A stretch of 64,000 nucleotides of DNA, taken from the NCBI GenBank assembly GCA_963978895.1, contig OZ022246.1:20870359-20934358 (forward strand). The letters run 5' to 3'. The stretch comes from Erpobdella octoculata. Its lineage: Eukaryota > Annelida > Clitellata > Hirudinida > Erpobdellidae. Every line of letters begins with the position of its first letter. The stretch's first letter is position 1. This document shows positions 23,040 to 35,211 of the stretch, one piece after another. Below the pieces are notes generated by a model that saw nothing but the letters and a program-made list of their open reading frames with translations, was not told the DNA's origin and did no database searches. The position numbers and the translations under genes are program-made.

Positions 23040-24498
23040 ATCTAACCTTTTTATGTTAAAATCTGTTGACCAATGATTCCACGCTACATTTAAATTTCCA
23101 ATCTAATAAAAAAAATAATAAATGTAGCTTAAATTTAAATTGTCTTGAAGCCATTTTTTGTTGGCCTGAGAATTTTGAGTGTAGTAAAATGCTGCAGATT
23201 TGGCGATACTGAGGTTCAGAATTTTATAGAAGAACACGGAAATGGTTGAGTCGCAAACATAATATGATTATAAACCAATTTTGTGGCGGTTTTGGTTTTT
23301 AATGTTTTTAAAAATTTCTGAACTCTGATCGGAATTTAATCTTGGTGTCAAGATTTAGTTTTTTTTGTTTGTAAGCTTGAAAGTTTGACTTGTTTAAAGT
23401 TATACTTTTTAACGTGGCCTTAGTCCTTAGATATTTGAGCCACAAATCACTCGTAAATCCATTTCTCAGAACAACCAGAAGCAGCCATTTAGAGGCGCAT
23501 ACCCACACCACTTGCAGACGCTGGTGATGCCGACGGGATTGAAGCCGTAGACTCTTAGATGCCTTAGTTTAATAAAAGTGATTGAATTTGAAATTGTTTC
23601 TCCAATAAAATCACAGTATGTTTATCTTGAAAGTTTTTAAATCGTTTTATATTAATTTTCATCAAAAGTGATTTTTTTCGTCCTTGAGGATCAAGAAGAC
23701 TATTAATTTCTAGCAACATTCAATCTAATACCAATTGTACCATGTACCTATGTCACTGTATAAGCAATCTAAGATGTGTTCAAACACGATAAACCTAAGC
23801 AACTAAAGTGATTAAGCAGCTAAAGCTGGAAAAATGTTTGTTCAAACATAAAACACAATCATTAATCAAGTTTCATTCTCACCATTAAACGTTGTACGTT
23901 TTCTGCTTGACTTGCTAACAACGAATTTTTTAGAAATATATCTCATTAATTTTTTTTATTTATCTTAAAGGCAATTTATCAGCAAACAAAAAAAAAGTTT
24001 TGTGTTGTTTGTCTTACAGCTGTCTTGAAGGAGCCAGAAACTTTGGTTTAATTTTTTTGTAATTTTGATTTTGTTTTTCATTATTTGGTGTTTGCCATAG
24101 ACATAGAGACTTGCCATTGCCACATTCGAAAGTATAAAAACTCTACGTCTATGGTGCTAGCATTGCTTGTTGTCTTTCATTATACAATTTCTGTTTTTAA
24201 TGGCGGTTTGTTTATTGCTGTGTTTCTATAGAATACTTATCAATTTTTGGAAGACACGTACCAAAAAACGTTGTGCGTTTCAAGCAAGGAATTACGTCTG
24301 TGATTTTTAAATAAATGAAATTGAAATAACGCAGGGTTTTACCCAATAAACAATTCATAACAATAGTTTTCCAGTAAAATAACTTTTTTTTGGTTAAAAT
24401 GTAAACAATTGGGATGTCTTGTAATGCTTAACAAAATACTGGCATGTTATTGTCACATATATAATTTTTATTATTTTCTTTCATAAGACTTCTACGTT
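23040..24498. other. intergenic flank of gene C, shared in part with gene D
   Basis: No exon was seen. 23760-23880 (for example AAGCAGCTAAAGCTGG, AAAATGTTTGTTCAA) is related to 30440-30530, so the duplication that made C and D extended at least this far upstream. A 23270-23600 block with GCAGACGCTGGTGATGCC was not identified. Confidence 0.4.
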
Positions 24499-24517
24499 TG
24501 ACGTTTATCGATTAAAT
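24499..24517 (+). promoter_or_regulatory. conserved upstream box of lectin gene C
   Basis: TGACGTTTATCGATTAAAT corresponds to the box at 8228-8250 (gene A) and 39155-39177 (gene E). The equivalent stretch before gene D appears deleted. Confidence 0.35.
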
Positions 24518-24880
24518 AGCCAGCAGAGGCTCATAAAAGAACAAAATGCGCTTTAATGTTCTTAAAGGTATTACATATAAACAAAATCAAAAGTTTATTA
24601 TTGTTATATAAAGTTTGGTTTGTATACAAATTGTTGTTTAAAGTTTTTGAAATTTAAGCCATATTTACTTAAAGATCTAAAAATACTTTTTCATTTGAAA
24701 CTATTTCTAAAAATAATTTTAAATAGAAAGTTCTACAGCTTTAAATAAATAAACTAATACATTAATAAATAAAATAAGTTGATATAAAAATTTGCTTACA
24801 AAAATATATAAGTTTTGCTAATAAACGTAACTTTAAAAATTTAAAAAACCAGTTAGGATTAGAAATTAGGATTTGATGAT

Positions 24881-26518
24881 ATGGAAATTGCTCGGGAAAT
24901 TGTTATTATAACTTGGAAGTTGATGATTTCATTTACAATACAAGGTAAAACTCAATTTTGTTAGGTAGAAATATGTTATTGACTTATAACAATAAGTTCT
25001 GAAATATAAGGGCAAGGAAACACCAATGTTTTATTGAGAAAGCCAGCAACACAAAGTAGTATTTATGAAACATGGGGTGCTAACCTGGCTGTTGATGGAA
25101 ACCGTGATCCAGAGGTTTATGATGGAAATTGCGCGCATATAAACGATCTGCCAGGTCAAGGAAACTGGATTGTCGTGGACATGCAAAACAAATATTTAAT
25201 TAATTACGTCGACTTTTGGAATAGAAATCTCTGTGGTAAATATTTAAAAAAAAATATAATTTTTTCTTAGTTTTTTCTGCAGGTAAAAGACCTTGTTAAA
25301 TAAATGTTAAACAATTTAAAAAAAATAAATATTGTATATTACTCTAAAAAATAAAAACTATTTTTTTTCAGAAAATAGATCTGATTATTTTATGATTGGA
25401 TTAACTGATCAAAATTATTTTCTAATTGGTTCTGACATAATCAGAGGCAATTATCCATTGTGTGGACAGTATCCAAGTCCAGCACAATCAAGTGTTCGTC
25501 ACAGAGTATACTGTGATACTGGCATTCCTGCTTACAGATATCTTATTGCTCAACAACCTTATAATGGACAAGGATATTTTACTATTTGTGAAATTGAAGC
25601 TTTTCCAGTTCAAGGTGTTTCGAAATATTATAATTTTGTGCACAGGGTGTTTGAAATAAATTGTTTAACTTTTTAAAAGTTAAAATCAACAACTTTCTGT
25701 TTTTGGTTTTTCTAATAATATTTATTTTTTTTGAATTTCATAAAAATTTTGTAATTATTTACCGAGCAATATCATGTTTTTGTTGCCCTTCAGAATTTTG
25801 TTCAATGGAAACAAAATAAATAAATTAATAAACTTATTTGCTAATATGCTAATAGCAGCAGTGGTGGAATCGGGACTGGTAACTGTTATTTATCAATAAA
25901 CGTATAACTTTCAAAACAAAAACACATTTTGATAAATGTGTTGAAAATAGACACAATGCTCTGCACTTTTGTGATTTTCACTTTTAAAATGCATTTCAAA
26001 ATGAACATTAATAATAATAATAATAACTACTGCATTGTGTTACCAATATTATTTTTAAAAAAATGCGTTATTGAACTAAAGTATTTGGATTAGCTCATAT
26101 TAATTTATTAATACTTATTTTAATATCACTTTTTATAATAATTGTTTAAATTGATAATTTGTTTTAACGCATTGATAATTTTAATTATTATTTTATTTAA
26201 GTTTTATTACTTTAAATTTTTTTATTTTAAGTTCTAGTTGGAATTTATTTTTTGAATTAAATTTTTTTAGATACAATTTGGAAAATCAAACATAACAATA
26301 AACTGGATAACAACACAATTGTTTCAACAAAATGTCGAAGTGAACAGGAATGCATAACTAAATGTTTTCTTCTTTTTCAATGTCGATCTGTCAGTGTTGA
26401 GAAAATAAATTCAAGAAGTAAAACTTGCATCCTCCACGATGCTCCATCAGCATATGCCAACCAACCAGCATATGTTAATGATGCAAACTGGAATATTTGG
26501 TTGAAGATATACATCTAA
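24881..26518 (+). CDS. lectin gene C: secreted F-type lectin + PAN/apple protein
   Basis: Exons are 24881-24944, 25011-25235, 25372-25614 and 26271-26518 (259 aa, open throughout, phase-1 introns). The signal-peptide exon is 12 nt longer than in D and puts charged residues into it (MEIAREIVIITWKLMI), which could weaken secretion. Lectin half 1 has LLRKPATQSS, LAVDGNRDPE, GNCAH and FWNRNLC. Half 2 has YPLCGQYPSP, HRVYCDTGIPAYRY and ICEIEAF. The PAN exon has all expected Cys (KCRSEQECITKC, QCRSVS, TCILHD). It shares its promoter region and exon sequences with gene D 6.05 kb downstream, a tandem duplicate. A role as a soluble carbohydrate-binding recognition protein is inferred from the families. 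Confidence 0.88.
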
Positions 26519-27565
26519 TAATCTTTTGTTAGCATGTTATAGAATTTTATTTTAAAACGTTAAATAAGTGTTTAAAAACAAAGTTGTTTTTGTATACAGC
26601 ATATTTAAAAATAAATTTGAATTTAGACAGTTGAAATTTTTTTTGTATTAGTTGAGATACGTCTATATTCTGGTACAGACATATGCTGTTTAAAACAATT
26701 GTGCTGTTAATGCTGTGTTTCATATTTCTATTTTTGTTTTCAAATGTTTATATAGTATAAAATGCCATTTTTTAAAAATATTTAATACTTGATGTCAAAC
26801 ACAGCGATGTAACAATAAAAATCGTCATTGTTTATTAAAAACAATAATCATTTTAATGCATATGTGCTGCATATCATATTGGCATGATTTTTGTTCATCA
26901 CAACTCTTCATTGTGAACACCTGATGTTTGTTTTATGTTTTTAATTCGTGAACAGCTTGACCAACGGGCATGTTTTTTTGAACAGCCAGCAACAGCTTAA
27001 TGTGTTTCAACAACCGTTTTTTAGTAGCGTTGTAATCTAGGACCATATTTTGCTTATGTTAACCAACCAGCATATGTTAATGATGCAAACTGGAATATTT
27101 GGTTGAAGATCTACATCTAATAATCTTTTGTTAGCATGTTATAGAATGTTATTTTAAAACGTTAAATAAATGTTTAAAAATAAATTGGTTTTTGTATACA
27201 ACATCTTTAAAAATAAATTTGAATTTGGACAGTTGAAAAACAATTTGTATTATTTGAAATACGTCTATATTTTCTGCAGACATATGCTGTTTAAGACTAT
27301 TATTAGGCTGTTAATGCTGTGTTTCATATTTCTATTTTTGTTTTCAAATGACTCTATGTTTATATAGTATAAAACGCTATTTTTTTTGAAAATATTTAAT
27401 ACTTGACGTCAAACAAAGTGATGTAACAATAAAAACGCTATTGTTTATTAAAAAATAGTCATTTTAATGCACATGTGCTGCATATCATATTGGCATGATT
27501 TTTGCTTATCCCAACTACTCATTGTGAGTACCTGATGTTGGTTTTTTTGTTTTCAATTCGTGAAC
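26445..27565 (+). repeat. tandem duplication of the gene C 3' end
   Basis: 26445-26960 and 27045-27565 are close copies. They include the last codons of the PAN exon (AACTGGAATATTTGGTTGAAG), the TAATAATCTTTTGTTAGCATG 3' flank and the CATATTGGCATGATTTTTG block. The second copy has no upstream exons and cannot be expressed as a lectin. Confidence 0.85.
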
Positions 27566-27574
27566 AACTTTATT

Positions 27575-28555
27575 ATACAGGTTTTTTATATAGCGCTTTT
27601 TACAAAATAAAAGTCGCAAAAGCGCACTGCACAATTAAACGGAAGAGAACAAATCTGTCTTGAGTTGTTCACGAAAGACACTAAAAGGCATCGTTGGATC
27701 CTTCAGAGCGGTGAAAAAGCTATTTTAGGCCACAGGACCAGCCACAGAAAATCCACGCCTGCTAATCGTCACAGTCTCCGTTTGAGGGACAATAGATCGC
27801 CGGCCGCCGCCGATCGAAGATGAGATCGACCGGAACACATAACTCCTGAAGATAAACAGGAGCCATGCCATGGAGGCATTTATAAACCATAGAGCAAAGT
27901 TTAAAGCGGATTCTCTGCTGAAAGGGAAGCCAATGAAGCCGCGTCCGCATCAGACTCGAAACACTGGCACAGCCAGGCAATCGCAGCACGAGACGGGCAG
28001 CTTCCCGAAGAACAGATTGAAGCCTGTTGATCTGGAACAGCGGTAGACCGGCTAGGACCCTGTTGCAATAGTCAACCCGGCTGTGCACCAGTGCTCTTAC
28101 AAGGGAGTGAGCAGAGTCTGTAGTGAGGCTCCTGCGGATGATACGTAGCTGACGAAGATGGTAGAAACAGGTACGGGTGAGATGGGAAATGTGTGTCTCC
28201 ATAGACAGATCACGGTCAACCAGCACCCCAAGATCCCGAACAGACGCGGAAGGCCTGACCGAAACCCCAGCAATGTCCACATCCCCCATCAGACAATGCC
28301 TCAGCCGCCGAGACGAACCCAGCCATATCAGTTCAGTCTTTGATGGATTGAGTTTCAAGCGATTACAGGCAGTCCATGGATGACAACATTACATCTTCGC
28401 CTACCAATCTCCTCTTGCTCCCTCTGATCTTCCACAATAACCTTGGTTTGCAACTGCAAAAATAACGTATTATCGCTCTCCAGACCCAGTAGAATCTTTA
28501 TCAAGTTCAAAAAACAAAACAAACGTCCAGAACCAAGGAAAACAAAATTACTTTT
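27575..28555 (-). mobile_element. L2/CR1-like LINE, 5'-truncated, GC-rich
   Basis: On the minus strand a continuous frame (28358 to 27765) encodes the C-terminal part of a non-LTR reverse transcriptase: LNPSKTELIWLGSS, VRDLGVLVDRDLSM, SRVDYCNRVLAGLP, RLHWLPFQQRIRFKL and MAPVYLQEL. The 3' end reads GCGCTATATAAAAAACC. It interrupts a block whose two sides are paralleled at 26960-27040 (AACGGGCATG... and AGCAACAGCTTAATG). The frame is intact over 198 codons and GC content is far above the surroundings, so the insertion is probably recent. Confidence 0.88.
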
Positions 28556-28642
28556 TAGTTAGAACAACGGGCACATTTTTGTGAACAGCCAGCAACAGTT
28601 TAATCTGTATCAACAACCCTTTTAGTAGCCTTGTAATCTAGG

Positions 28643-29160
28643 CAGTGTTGGGAAAGTTACTTTGAAAATGTAACTAGGTACAGTTACTAGTTACTTGCTG
28701 AAAATGTAACTAGTTACAGTTACAAGTTACTAAATAATGTAACTAGTTACTTTGCAGTTACTTTCATTGTGAGACGTGTTGGCCCAGTACTGCCATCTTC
28801 GCCATTAACACCGCATTTGCTAGTCTTATCTGCGAGCTGCTAACATTGTAAAAGAGGTCGCTGGCCTGTTCCTCCATGTAATAAGTTGCACTCAAAATTG
28901 ATGTACTTTAACTTTAAAAAACACAAAAAGTTATTTAACACACTAAATCCAATTTATTCCAAAAAATCAGTAAAAAATAAAATTCAAATTGCCTTATTGG
29001 CTCTTAAAAGAAGCTGTTTTTCAAACTTGTCATCATTAAGGCGATTTCGTCAAGGAGTGAAAATCTGACCACTAATGCTGAAAAGTCTTTCAACTGGTAC
29101 ACTTGACGGTAGGGCAGAATTATATTTTAAAAGCAGTTTTTTATCTTGGGATACTTGTGG
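28643..29160 (-). mobile_element. hAT transposon 3' part with dimerisation-domain remnant
   Basis: The terminus CAGTGTTGGGAAAGTTAC is at 28643, followed by TAACTAGTTAC-type subterminal repeats. On the minus strand from about 29155 the text [24 protein letters not shown], stop, RNRLNDDKFEKQLLL matches the C-terminal hAT dimerisation region. A CGA-to-TGA type stop interrupts it. The rest of the transposase and the other terminus were not found. Confidence 0.75.
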
Positions 29161-29784
29161 AGATATAGGCTATTATACAGGTTATATTCATTGACAATCT
29201 ATAAATTGAATTACAACACATTTCTAACAACTTAACAAGTTATTGACAAGTAATTCGTTTAAAATAATTCGTTTTTGCGGTGTTTTAATGATGCAACCGC
29301 ACTGTTCTGTGCATTATTGCTCTCTAGTAATAACGCTTAAAATAATGAGCCAAAACCTTTCAAATTATGGTGCCATAATATCTATCAAATAATCAACCTA
29401 TTTAGCTAAAACAATTTAAGAAACGCTTGTCGCGATTTAATTCCGGGTCCCTTATGTGAAAATTCGTAGATCAACCGGTCTAAGCGTTCAATAACCATAA
29501 GGATAAACGAGACCAAAATAGAAACATCTATTCTTCGTACAGAGTCACTTCAAACATCCTCTGAGGTCACAAACGACTTCAGCAGTTGTTCCAGGGTGAA
29601 ACAAGACTTGACTGTTGGACAAATTTTAGTCTGATATTTTAGTATTACTGTTATTTTCATTTGGCATGAAAATAACATTTTTGTTAAAAAAACAGCGATT
29701 GTTGAAATCATGGCAATCCATGAAATTGAAGAAGCTATTAAAAAATTCAAATATAACGTTTTTTAAAGCCGGACAAAGATTTTC
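29161..29784. other. gene-free stretch, nothing identified
   Basis: AT-rich sequence with no recognised exon, repeat family or terminal repeats. Confidence 0.4.
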
Positions 29785-29792
29785 ATTTTTAT

Positions 29793-30202
29793 TAGGTCTG
29801 TGCCGGTATAATTTTTTGTGGCCGGTACCGGTATTTCTAGGCCAAAAACCGGTTCTACCGGTACCGGTAAAATGTCGAAAGCCTGAAAATGGCTAATAAT
29901 AGTGTTTGAAAGTGTGTTAGTGTTATCGTCCGCGGTCGGTCACCAGTTAACAAAGCGGAATCGTTTATAGACCGTTAGTGCTATGCTATTGCTAAAAACC
30001 GTTGTCCGTAATTGAATTGTAGCAAACAATGGGCATTTAAGTAGATTGCACTGCCCATACTGCTGATGTAGGTCTTTAAATTTTTTGTCTTTTATGCGCG
30101 ATGTGCTGAATGCAGATTATACAATACCGGCACCTTTCAAACCAGCGTAACCGGTATTTGCCGGTATTGCCGAAAAGCTGCCGGTATACCGGCACAATCC
30201 TA
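29793..30202. mobile_element. hAT-type MITE with exact 8-bp target duplication
   Basis: Flanked by ATTTTTAT on both sides (29785-29792 and 30203-30210). Ends are TAGGTCTGTGCCGGTAT and, reversed, TAGGATTGTGCCGGTAT. Several CCGGTACCGG palindromes lie inside near both ends. 410 bp, no coding sequence. Confidence 0.85.
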
Positions 30203-30933
30203 ATTTTTATTAATGCTTTTGATTTTTTTGGTTGTTTTTGGAAATATCTTCTACGCTGATCAGGATTCAATTTTGGTTTTTCTGATTTAAACAGTTGAAC
30301 AACTTGTCAAATTCTTTAATATAATTCTTTTGTTTCTGAATACTACCCTTGCACAGAATGACTAAAAATCTTTTGAAACGCCAAGTGTATACAATTATTA
30401 CTATGGTCACAGTTGTATAAACAGTTTCGGTTGTGTTTGAACATGATTAAACTTAACATTTAATTTAAAGTAATAACACTGAAGCAGCTGAAACTAAAAA
30501 ATGTTTATTCAAGCATGAAACAAAATAGCCGCTTTAGTATCTACAGCATTTTTTATGAACATTTTTTGCTTAAAGTGTTATTAAATAGATCTAATAAATT
30601 ATTACTTAAAAAGCAATTAAAACATAAGCAGGTTTTCTATCTTTATTCTATTTTTCATAAGACTTCTACGTTTGTATACAAATGTTGTTTCAAATTTTTA
30701 AAATTTAAGCCATATTTACTTTAAAAATCTAAAATTACTTTATTTTTAATTTAAAACTATTTCTAAAAAAATTGAAATAAAGAAATCTACAGCTTTAAAG
30801 AAGTAAACTATTAAATTAATGAATGAAACGATTTGATATAAAAGTTTGCTTTAAAAATATTTAAACTTTGCTAATAAACGTAACTTTAAAAATTTGAAAA
30901 CCCAGTTAAGATTACAAATTAGGATTTGCTAAA
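30203..30933. other. 5' flank of lectin gene D, homologous to that of gene C
   Basis: 30665-30930 matches 24610-24880, including TTTAAGCCATATTTACTT, CTACAGCTTTAAA and CTAATAAACGTAACTTT. The upstream box seen before A, C and E is missing: the copies diverge just after ACTTCTACGTTTG. Confidence 0.6.
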
Positions 30934-32064
30934 ATGGAAATTGTTATTATAGCCTGGATTTTGATGATTTTATTTGCAATACAAGGTAAAATTCATTTTA
31001 AAGCTAGAAATACGTTATTGACACATAACAAAAAGCTATAATTTAGTAGGGCAAGGAAGCACCAATGTTTTATTGAGAAAGCCAGCAACACAAAGTAGTA
31101 CAATGAACTCATGGGATGCTAATCTGTCAGTTGATGGAAACCGTGATCCAGATGTTACTCATGGAAGTTGTGCGCATATAAATGATCTACCAGGTCAAGA
31201 AAACTGGATTGTCGTGGACATGCAAAATAATTACTTAATTAATTACGTAGACGTTTGGAATAGAAATGTCTGTGGTAAATATTTTTATTAATCCATTTAT
31301 AAAATTGTAAATTTTCTCAAGTTTTTTTGAAAAACTTAAAACTAAATTTTGTTTCAAGAAAATAGATTGGATCATTCTATAGTTGGATTAACTAGCCAAA
31401 ACTACTTTCCAAGTGGTTCCAATATTATCAGAGGTAGTTATCCATTGTGTGGTCATTATCCAAGCCCAGCACAACCAAGTGCTCGTCACAGAGTATATTG
31501 TGATACTGGCATTCCTGCTAATAGATATCTCATTGCTCAACAACCTTATGATGGACCCGGATCTTTTACTATTTGTGAAATTGAAGCTTTCCCTATTCAA
31601 GGTTATTTTCATTTTTCAAACCAATTTAAAAAATTTTCAAGTTTTTTGCAAAATTGTAAAAGTTATTTTTTCACTAATTAAAACGTTTTAAATTATTATT
31701 ATTTATTTAAAAAAAAGTTTGTATGACATTATTTTTTAAAAAATTATTGTAATTTTGTTTATGTGAAAGTTATAACTTATATTTTAATTTAAAATTATTT
31801 TAACAATGTTTTTCAGATACATTTTGGAAAATCAAGCAAAACTATAAACTGGCCAACAACAAAATTGTTGCAACAACACTTCAAAGTGTACAGGAATGTA
31901 TAATGAAATGTTTTATTTTTATTCAATGTCGATCTGTCAGTGTTGAGAAAACAAATTCAAAAAGTAAAACTTGCATCCTCCACGATGCTCCATCAGCATA
32001 TGTTATTCAACCAACATATGTTTATGATACAAACTGGAATGTTTGGTTAAAGATCTACATCTAA
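30934..32064 (+). CDS. lectin gene D: secreted F-type lectin + PAN/apple protein
   Basis: Exons are 30934-30985 (signal peptide MEIVIIAWILMILFAIQ), 31050-31274, 31359-31601 and 31817-32064 (255 aa, no stops, phase-1 introns). The lectin domain reads LLRKPATQSST, LSVDGNRDPD, GSCAH, VWNRNVC, YPLCGHYPSP, HRVYCDTGIPANRY and ICEIEAF. In the PAN domain the first Cys of the usual CRSEQECITKC is Leu (TLQSVQECIMKC), so one disulfide cannot form as in the other copies. The acceptor of exon 3 is AAG where the others have CAG. It probably remains a coding gene but may be under relaxed constraint. Confidence 0.85.
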
Positions 32065-32302
32065 CATTCTTTGGTAAACATATTTTTCTAAACAAGTAAT
32101 AACTAAAATCTACATTTAACTTAGCATGTGACCAAACTTTTTTCTAAAACTTCTAAAGTGTTTTTTTTAGTTTGTATTCTTGAAAAATATGACATAAATT
32201 TTATTGAGATTTTTTAGTTTTGTTCTGTAAATATTGAGAACCATGTTATTTGTAGTTATTTTTTTACAATGATAAAAAGGTTTAATAGCTGAAATGTTTT
32301 TT

Positions 32303-32476
32303 TTGGTATGCGGACTTTTCATCAAAGGACGATTCATCAAGGGACTGTTCATCAAGGACTATTCATCAAGGGACTATTCATCAAGAAACTATTCATCAAA
32401 GGACTATTCATCAAGAGGACGGTTCATCATAAGGACTGTTCATCTAAAGACTATTCATCAAAAGGACTATTCATCA
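32303..32476. repeat. minisatellite of GGACTATTCATCAA units
   Basis: About eleven units of 14-17 bp built on ATTCATCAA plus a 5-8 bp linker (RGGAC or AGGAC) with small length differences, so it is not coding. It lies 240 bp downstream of lectin gene D. Confidence 0.85.
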
Positions 32477-32479
32477 AAT

Positions 32480-33560
32480 TGTAAAGCCACTCAGCAACCT
32501 TTATCAATATATACCCAAGATATTTTCAGCGTAAAGTAATTTGATGTATTTTTAAAAGACAGTTCTTCAGACTTCTTCATCTTTGATAAAATAAATTTCA
32601 AACATATCAGTAATTTTAAAAAAATAATGATGGCAACCAGGGTTGTTAAGAGCGGTAATATTGGCTAACAAGATCGTTGATGGCAGCGCCGCAACATTTT
32701 TTAACTGTTCTCAGCGCTATTCGCTACCGCAACTTTTATTAAAAAAACAAAATAAGTTTTTTAATATCAATTAAATGAGTTCCAATGTATTTGGTTTTTA
32801 TTTGAAGTTTGCATGAAATCTGAGTCTGGTTGATTTATCGACGATCCGGACGAGCGTAAGCGTCTTTTTGAAATGACCTTTCCTGACCTCGCTAAAGCGA
32901 GCGTGTTCGTCTCTTTGAAGTGTGGCAGAAGTGGTATACCGGGTGTTAGTGATGTTTTGAGGTGTATGGTATTCTGGCTGTTTGAGTGTGTATATACTTA
33001 CAGTTTGTACGAACAGTTGAAAGCAGTTTTTTTAAACTTTTTATTCAATTGTCTTTTGCTCGTTTGATCTTAAGATCTTGACGTTATTTCTTGTCCAGTT
33101 GTTTTATTTACTGTATGTGACGAATAAAATTGTTGTATATTACAACCATGTCTTCTACAAACTTGCTGATTGCTCGAGGCAATTATTACAAAACTGTAGT
33201 AGTTGAAATAAGTTTTAACGTTGTTGAAGTCTAAAAATTTAAAGTTTCAGCACCCTTCCTACGCAGGCGTTGGTGTAATTCGTTCATTCATTGTTTTTAA
33301 TAATATAAATAAGAGTTTAGGTTTTTCTCAAAAGTAAACAACAACGTTAAATAAATTTAATTGTGTTTAAACTAACCCACAATCTTAACATGTATATGAT
33401 TCAGGCACGTTTTCCGATCGTTGGTCATATAGGGTACTTTATGCGAACGAGTCGAAGTTAGTTTATTCAGCTTATAGTTGTGCAGTAGTTGGATTGGTGA
33501 TAGTGTTTTTTCAAAATTTAATTCTTCGAATAAAATGTTTGTAAAGTTTAAAAATGAAAG
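32480..33560. other. gene-free stretch, nothing identified
   Basis: The open frame at 32873-33067 has no family signal. No repeat family was recognised. Confidence 0.35.
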
Positions 33561-33563
33561 GCG

Positions 33564-33851
33564 TCAAACAGAATGTTTCACTTTGACAACCTTGTCATTC
33601 TTCCACCCGCCACAATTTTCTAGCTTGTAGCGACCTTCTGTTTTCACCTTTTTGATCCAAGTGCTTTCCAATCGTTTTTGTCGTTTGGGTTGCCGTAGCA
33701 CTGACCAGACCGTATTCGCGACCTCCATTTCATCACCCAAAAAACCGACACAGTCTAATCCCACCTTATTATTAGTATAATCAACTTCTACCTTCCCGTA
33801 AACATCACAAGGAATAACATTTTCTTCTTCATTTTCCTTTTTATCAGTCAC
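33564..33851 (-). CDS. hypothetical small frame, Lys/Glu-rich
   Basis: A 95-codon minus frame (VIPCDVYGKVEVDYTN, LRQPKRQKRLESTWIKKV) has protein-like composition that stands out from the surrounding AT-rich DNA. The frame opens with GTG and could be an internal exon. No family was recognised. It lies just outside the inverted-repeat element at 33913-35122, so it may be transposon- or host-derived. Confidence 0.3.
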   Translation of the reverse strand: MTDKKENEEENVIPCDVYGKVEVDYTNNKVGLDCVGFLGDEMEVANTVWSVLRQPKRQKRLESTWIKKVKTEGRYKLENCGGWKNDKVVKVKHSV

Positions 33852-33912
33852 GTATTCTGATGCGTATTTGTTTCAATATCAACACATGTAATTACACATA
33901 CATAAGGTTTAA

Positions 33913-35122
33913 ACACCAAAGAGTGCGCATTATAAAAACATTTATTTATTCCAAATTCAACTTTATCATTATACTTTGTACTTTTTGTTTAATTCAAGCT
34001 TTGGTCATTTAGGAACATAAATTTACACACAAATCTTAAGTAACAGTCTCAAATTCTTTAAAAAAAGTCTCAAACTTAATACGCTGTGTTGCTAAGAGTA
34101 CGCAGTTACAACCATTCATACAAGCTAAGAGTGCGCAAAAGATCGAAGTGAAGTCATTAGCCCTGACAAAGATCACAAGTGAAGACCCCACATCCGATGT
34201 AGTCTTTACACTCATCATGCCACCAAGCTGTACACCGTGACATTGGATTCAATATTCTTCTGGCGGTTCAAAATAAATTTTAGTACATAGTGGATATCTT
34301 ATTATTTCTCGACCTGTACTCGTATTCAACAATTGTGGATTGCTTCTAGAAGTCTTGTTTGTTTTTTCTCTAATCTGCTGTTTTCTTATTTTTATTTCTG
34401 TCTGCTTTTTGTCTTCCTTCTTCTAGTGGATTTTAATAGGGTGTGCCTGTTAAAATTTCTTCAGATCTCCTCCGTTTTACTCTTTGATGAGCTGCCTTTG
34501 CAAGAGGTCAAATATCAGAAGGTTTAAATAACCCTGACGTAGACGGTGCTGGCTCATGCTTTGGCCACTTGCTATTTTCTCTTTTATTTCTTTCAAAATG
34601 TCCTCCGTAAAAATTAATTTTCAGTTCGATTTTCTTTTGCATTTTCCCATCTTGGCAGTCCTGCAAAAAATATTTAACAAATCTTAAAACATAAGCAAAC
34701 TGTGTTAATATTAAACAAAAAAAGCTATCTATCTATATGGTTTACATATTATGATAAGAGTACGCGTTCGCACTCTTTGGGTGCGTACTCTTACCTAATA
34801 CGTGCTTTTGGTTATGAATCTCAAAATTTTTTACAGCAAGTGTAATGGTGACATAACCTCTGTTAAGAAACAAAATTTGGAACACAAGTTTCTATTATAA
34901 TATCAGTTATTGCATAAAAATCAGTCGCAAATCATACAAACCATGTTTGAAATTGTTAAAAATTAAGATAAATCATTTTGGAAATCTATTTTTAGCTATA
35001 TCATTCGAAATAAATATCTTGGCGATGCGAGTTTTTTTCTAACACTTTGTCATGACTTGTCTCACTGGGTTGCCATTTAAAGAAAAATAAAAGTACTAAA
35101 CGCACTGCGTACTCATTGGTGT
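33913..35122 (-). mobile_element. DNA transposon remnant with a C-terminal PHD-like finger
   Basis: Ends ACACCAAAGAGTGCGCA and, reversed, ACACCAATGAGTACGCA match at 15 of 17 positions. The GAGTRCGCA motif recurs inside (34098, 34126, 34755-34799, the last as a hairpin). On the minus strand 34157-34245 encodes CTAWWHDECKDYIGCGVF then CDLCQG and a stop, a PHD-like zinc finger as found at the end of pogo/Tigger-type transposases. Text like EEILTGTPY and RQKADRNKNKK upstream is what precedes it in such proteins. Frames are broken. Confidence 0.6.
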
Positions 35123-35211
35123 CTCTATCCTATGACTTTGATCAGAAAGTTTTGCATTATAAAAAATACATTTTCTATAAACAACGTTTTTCTTGTGCCT
35201 AAAAAGTATAA

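Noticed and set aside
32303..32476. CRISPR-like regular repeats
   Set aside because: Units are 14-17 bp with 5-8 bp linkers that are themselves near-identical; this is a minisatellite in animal DNA.
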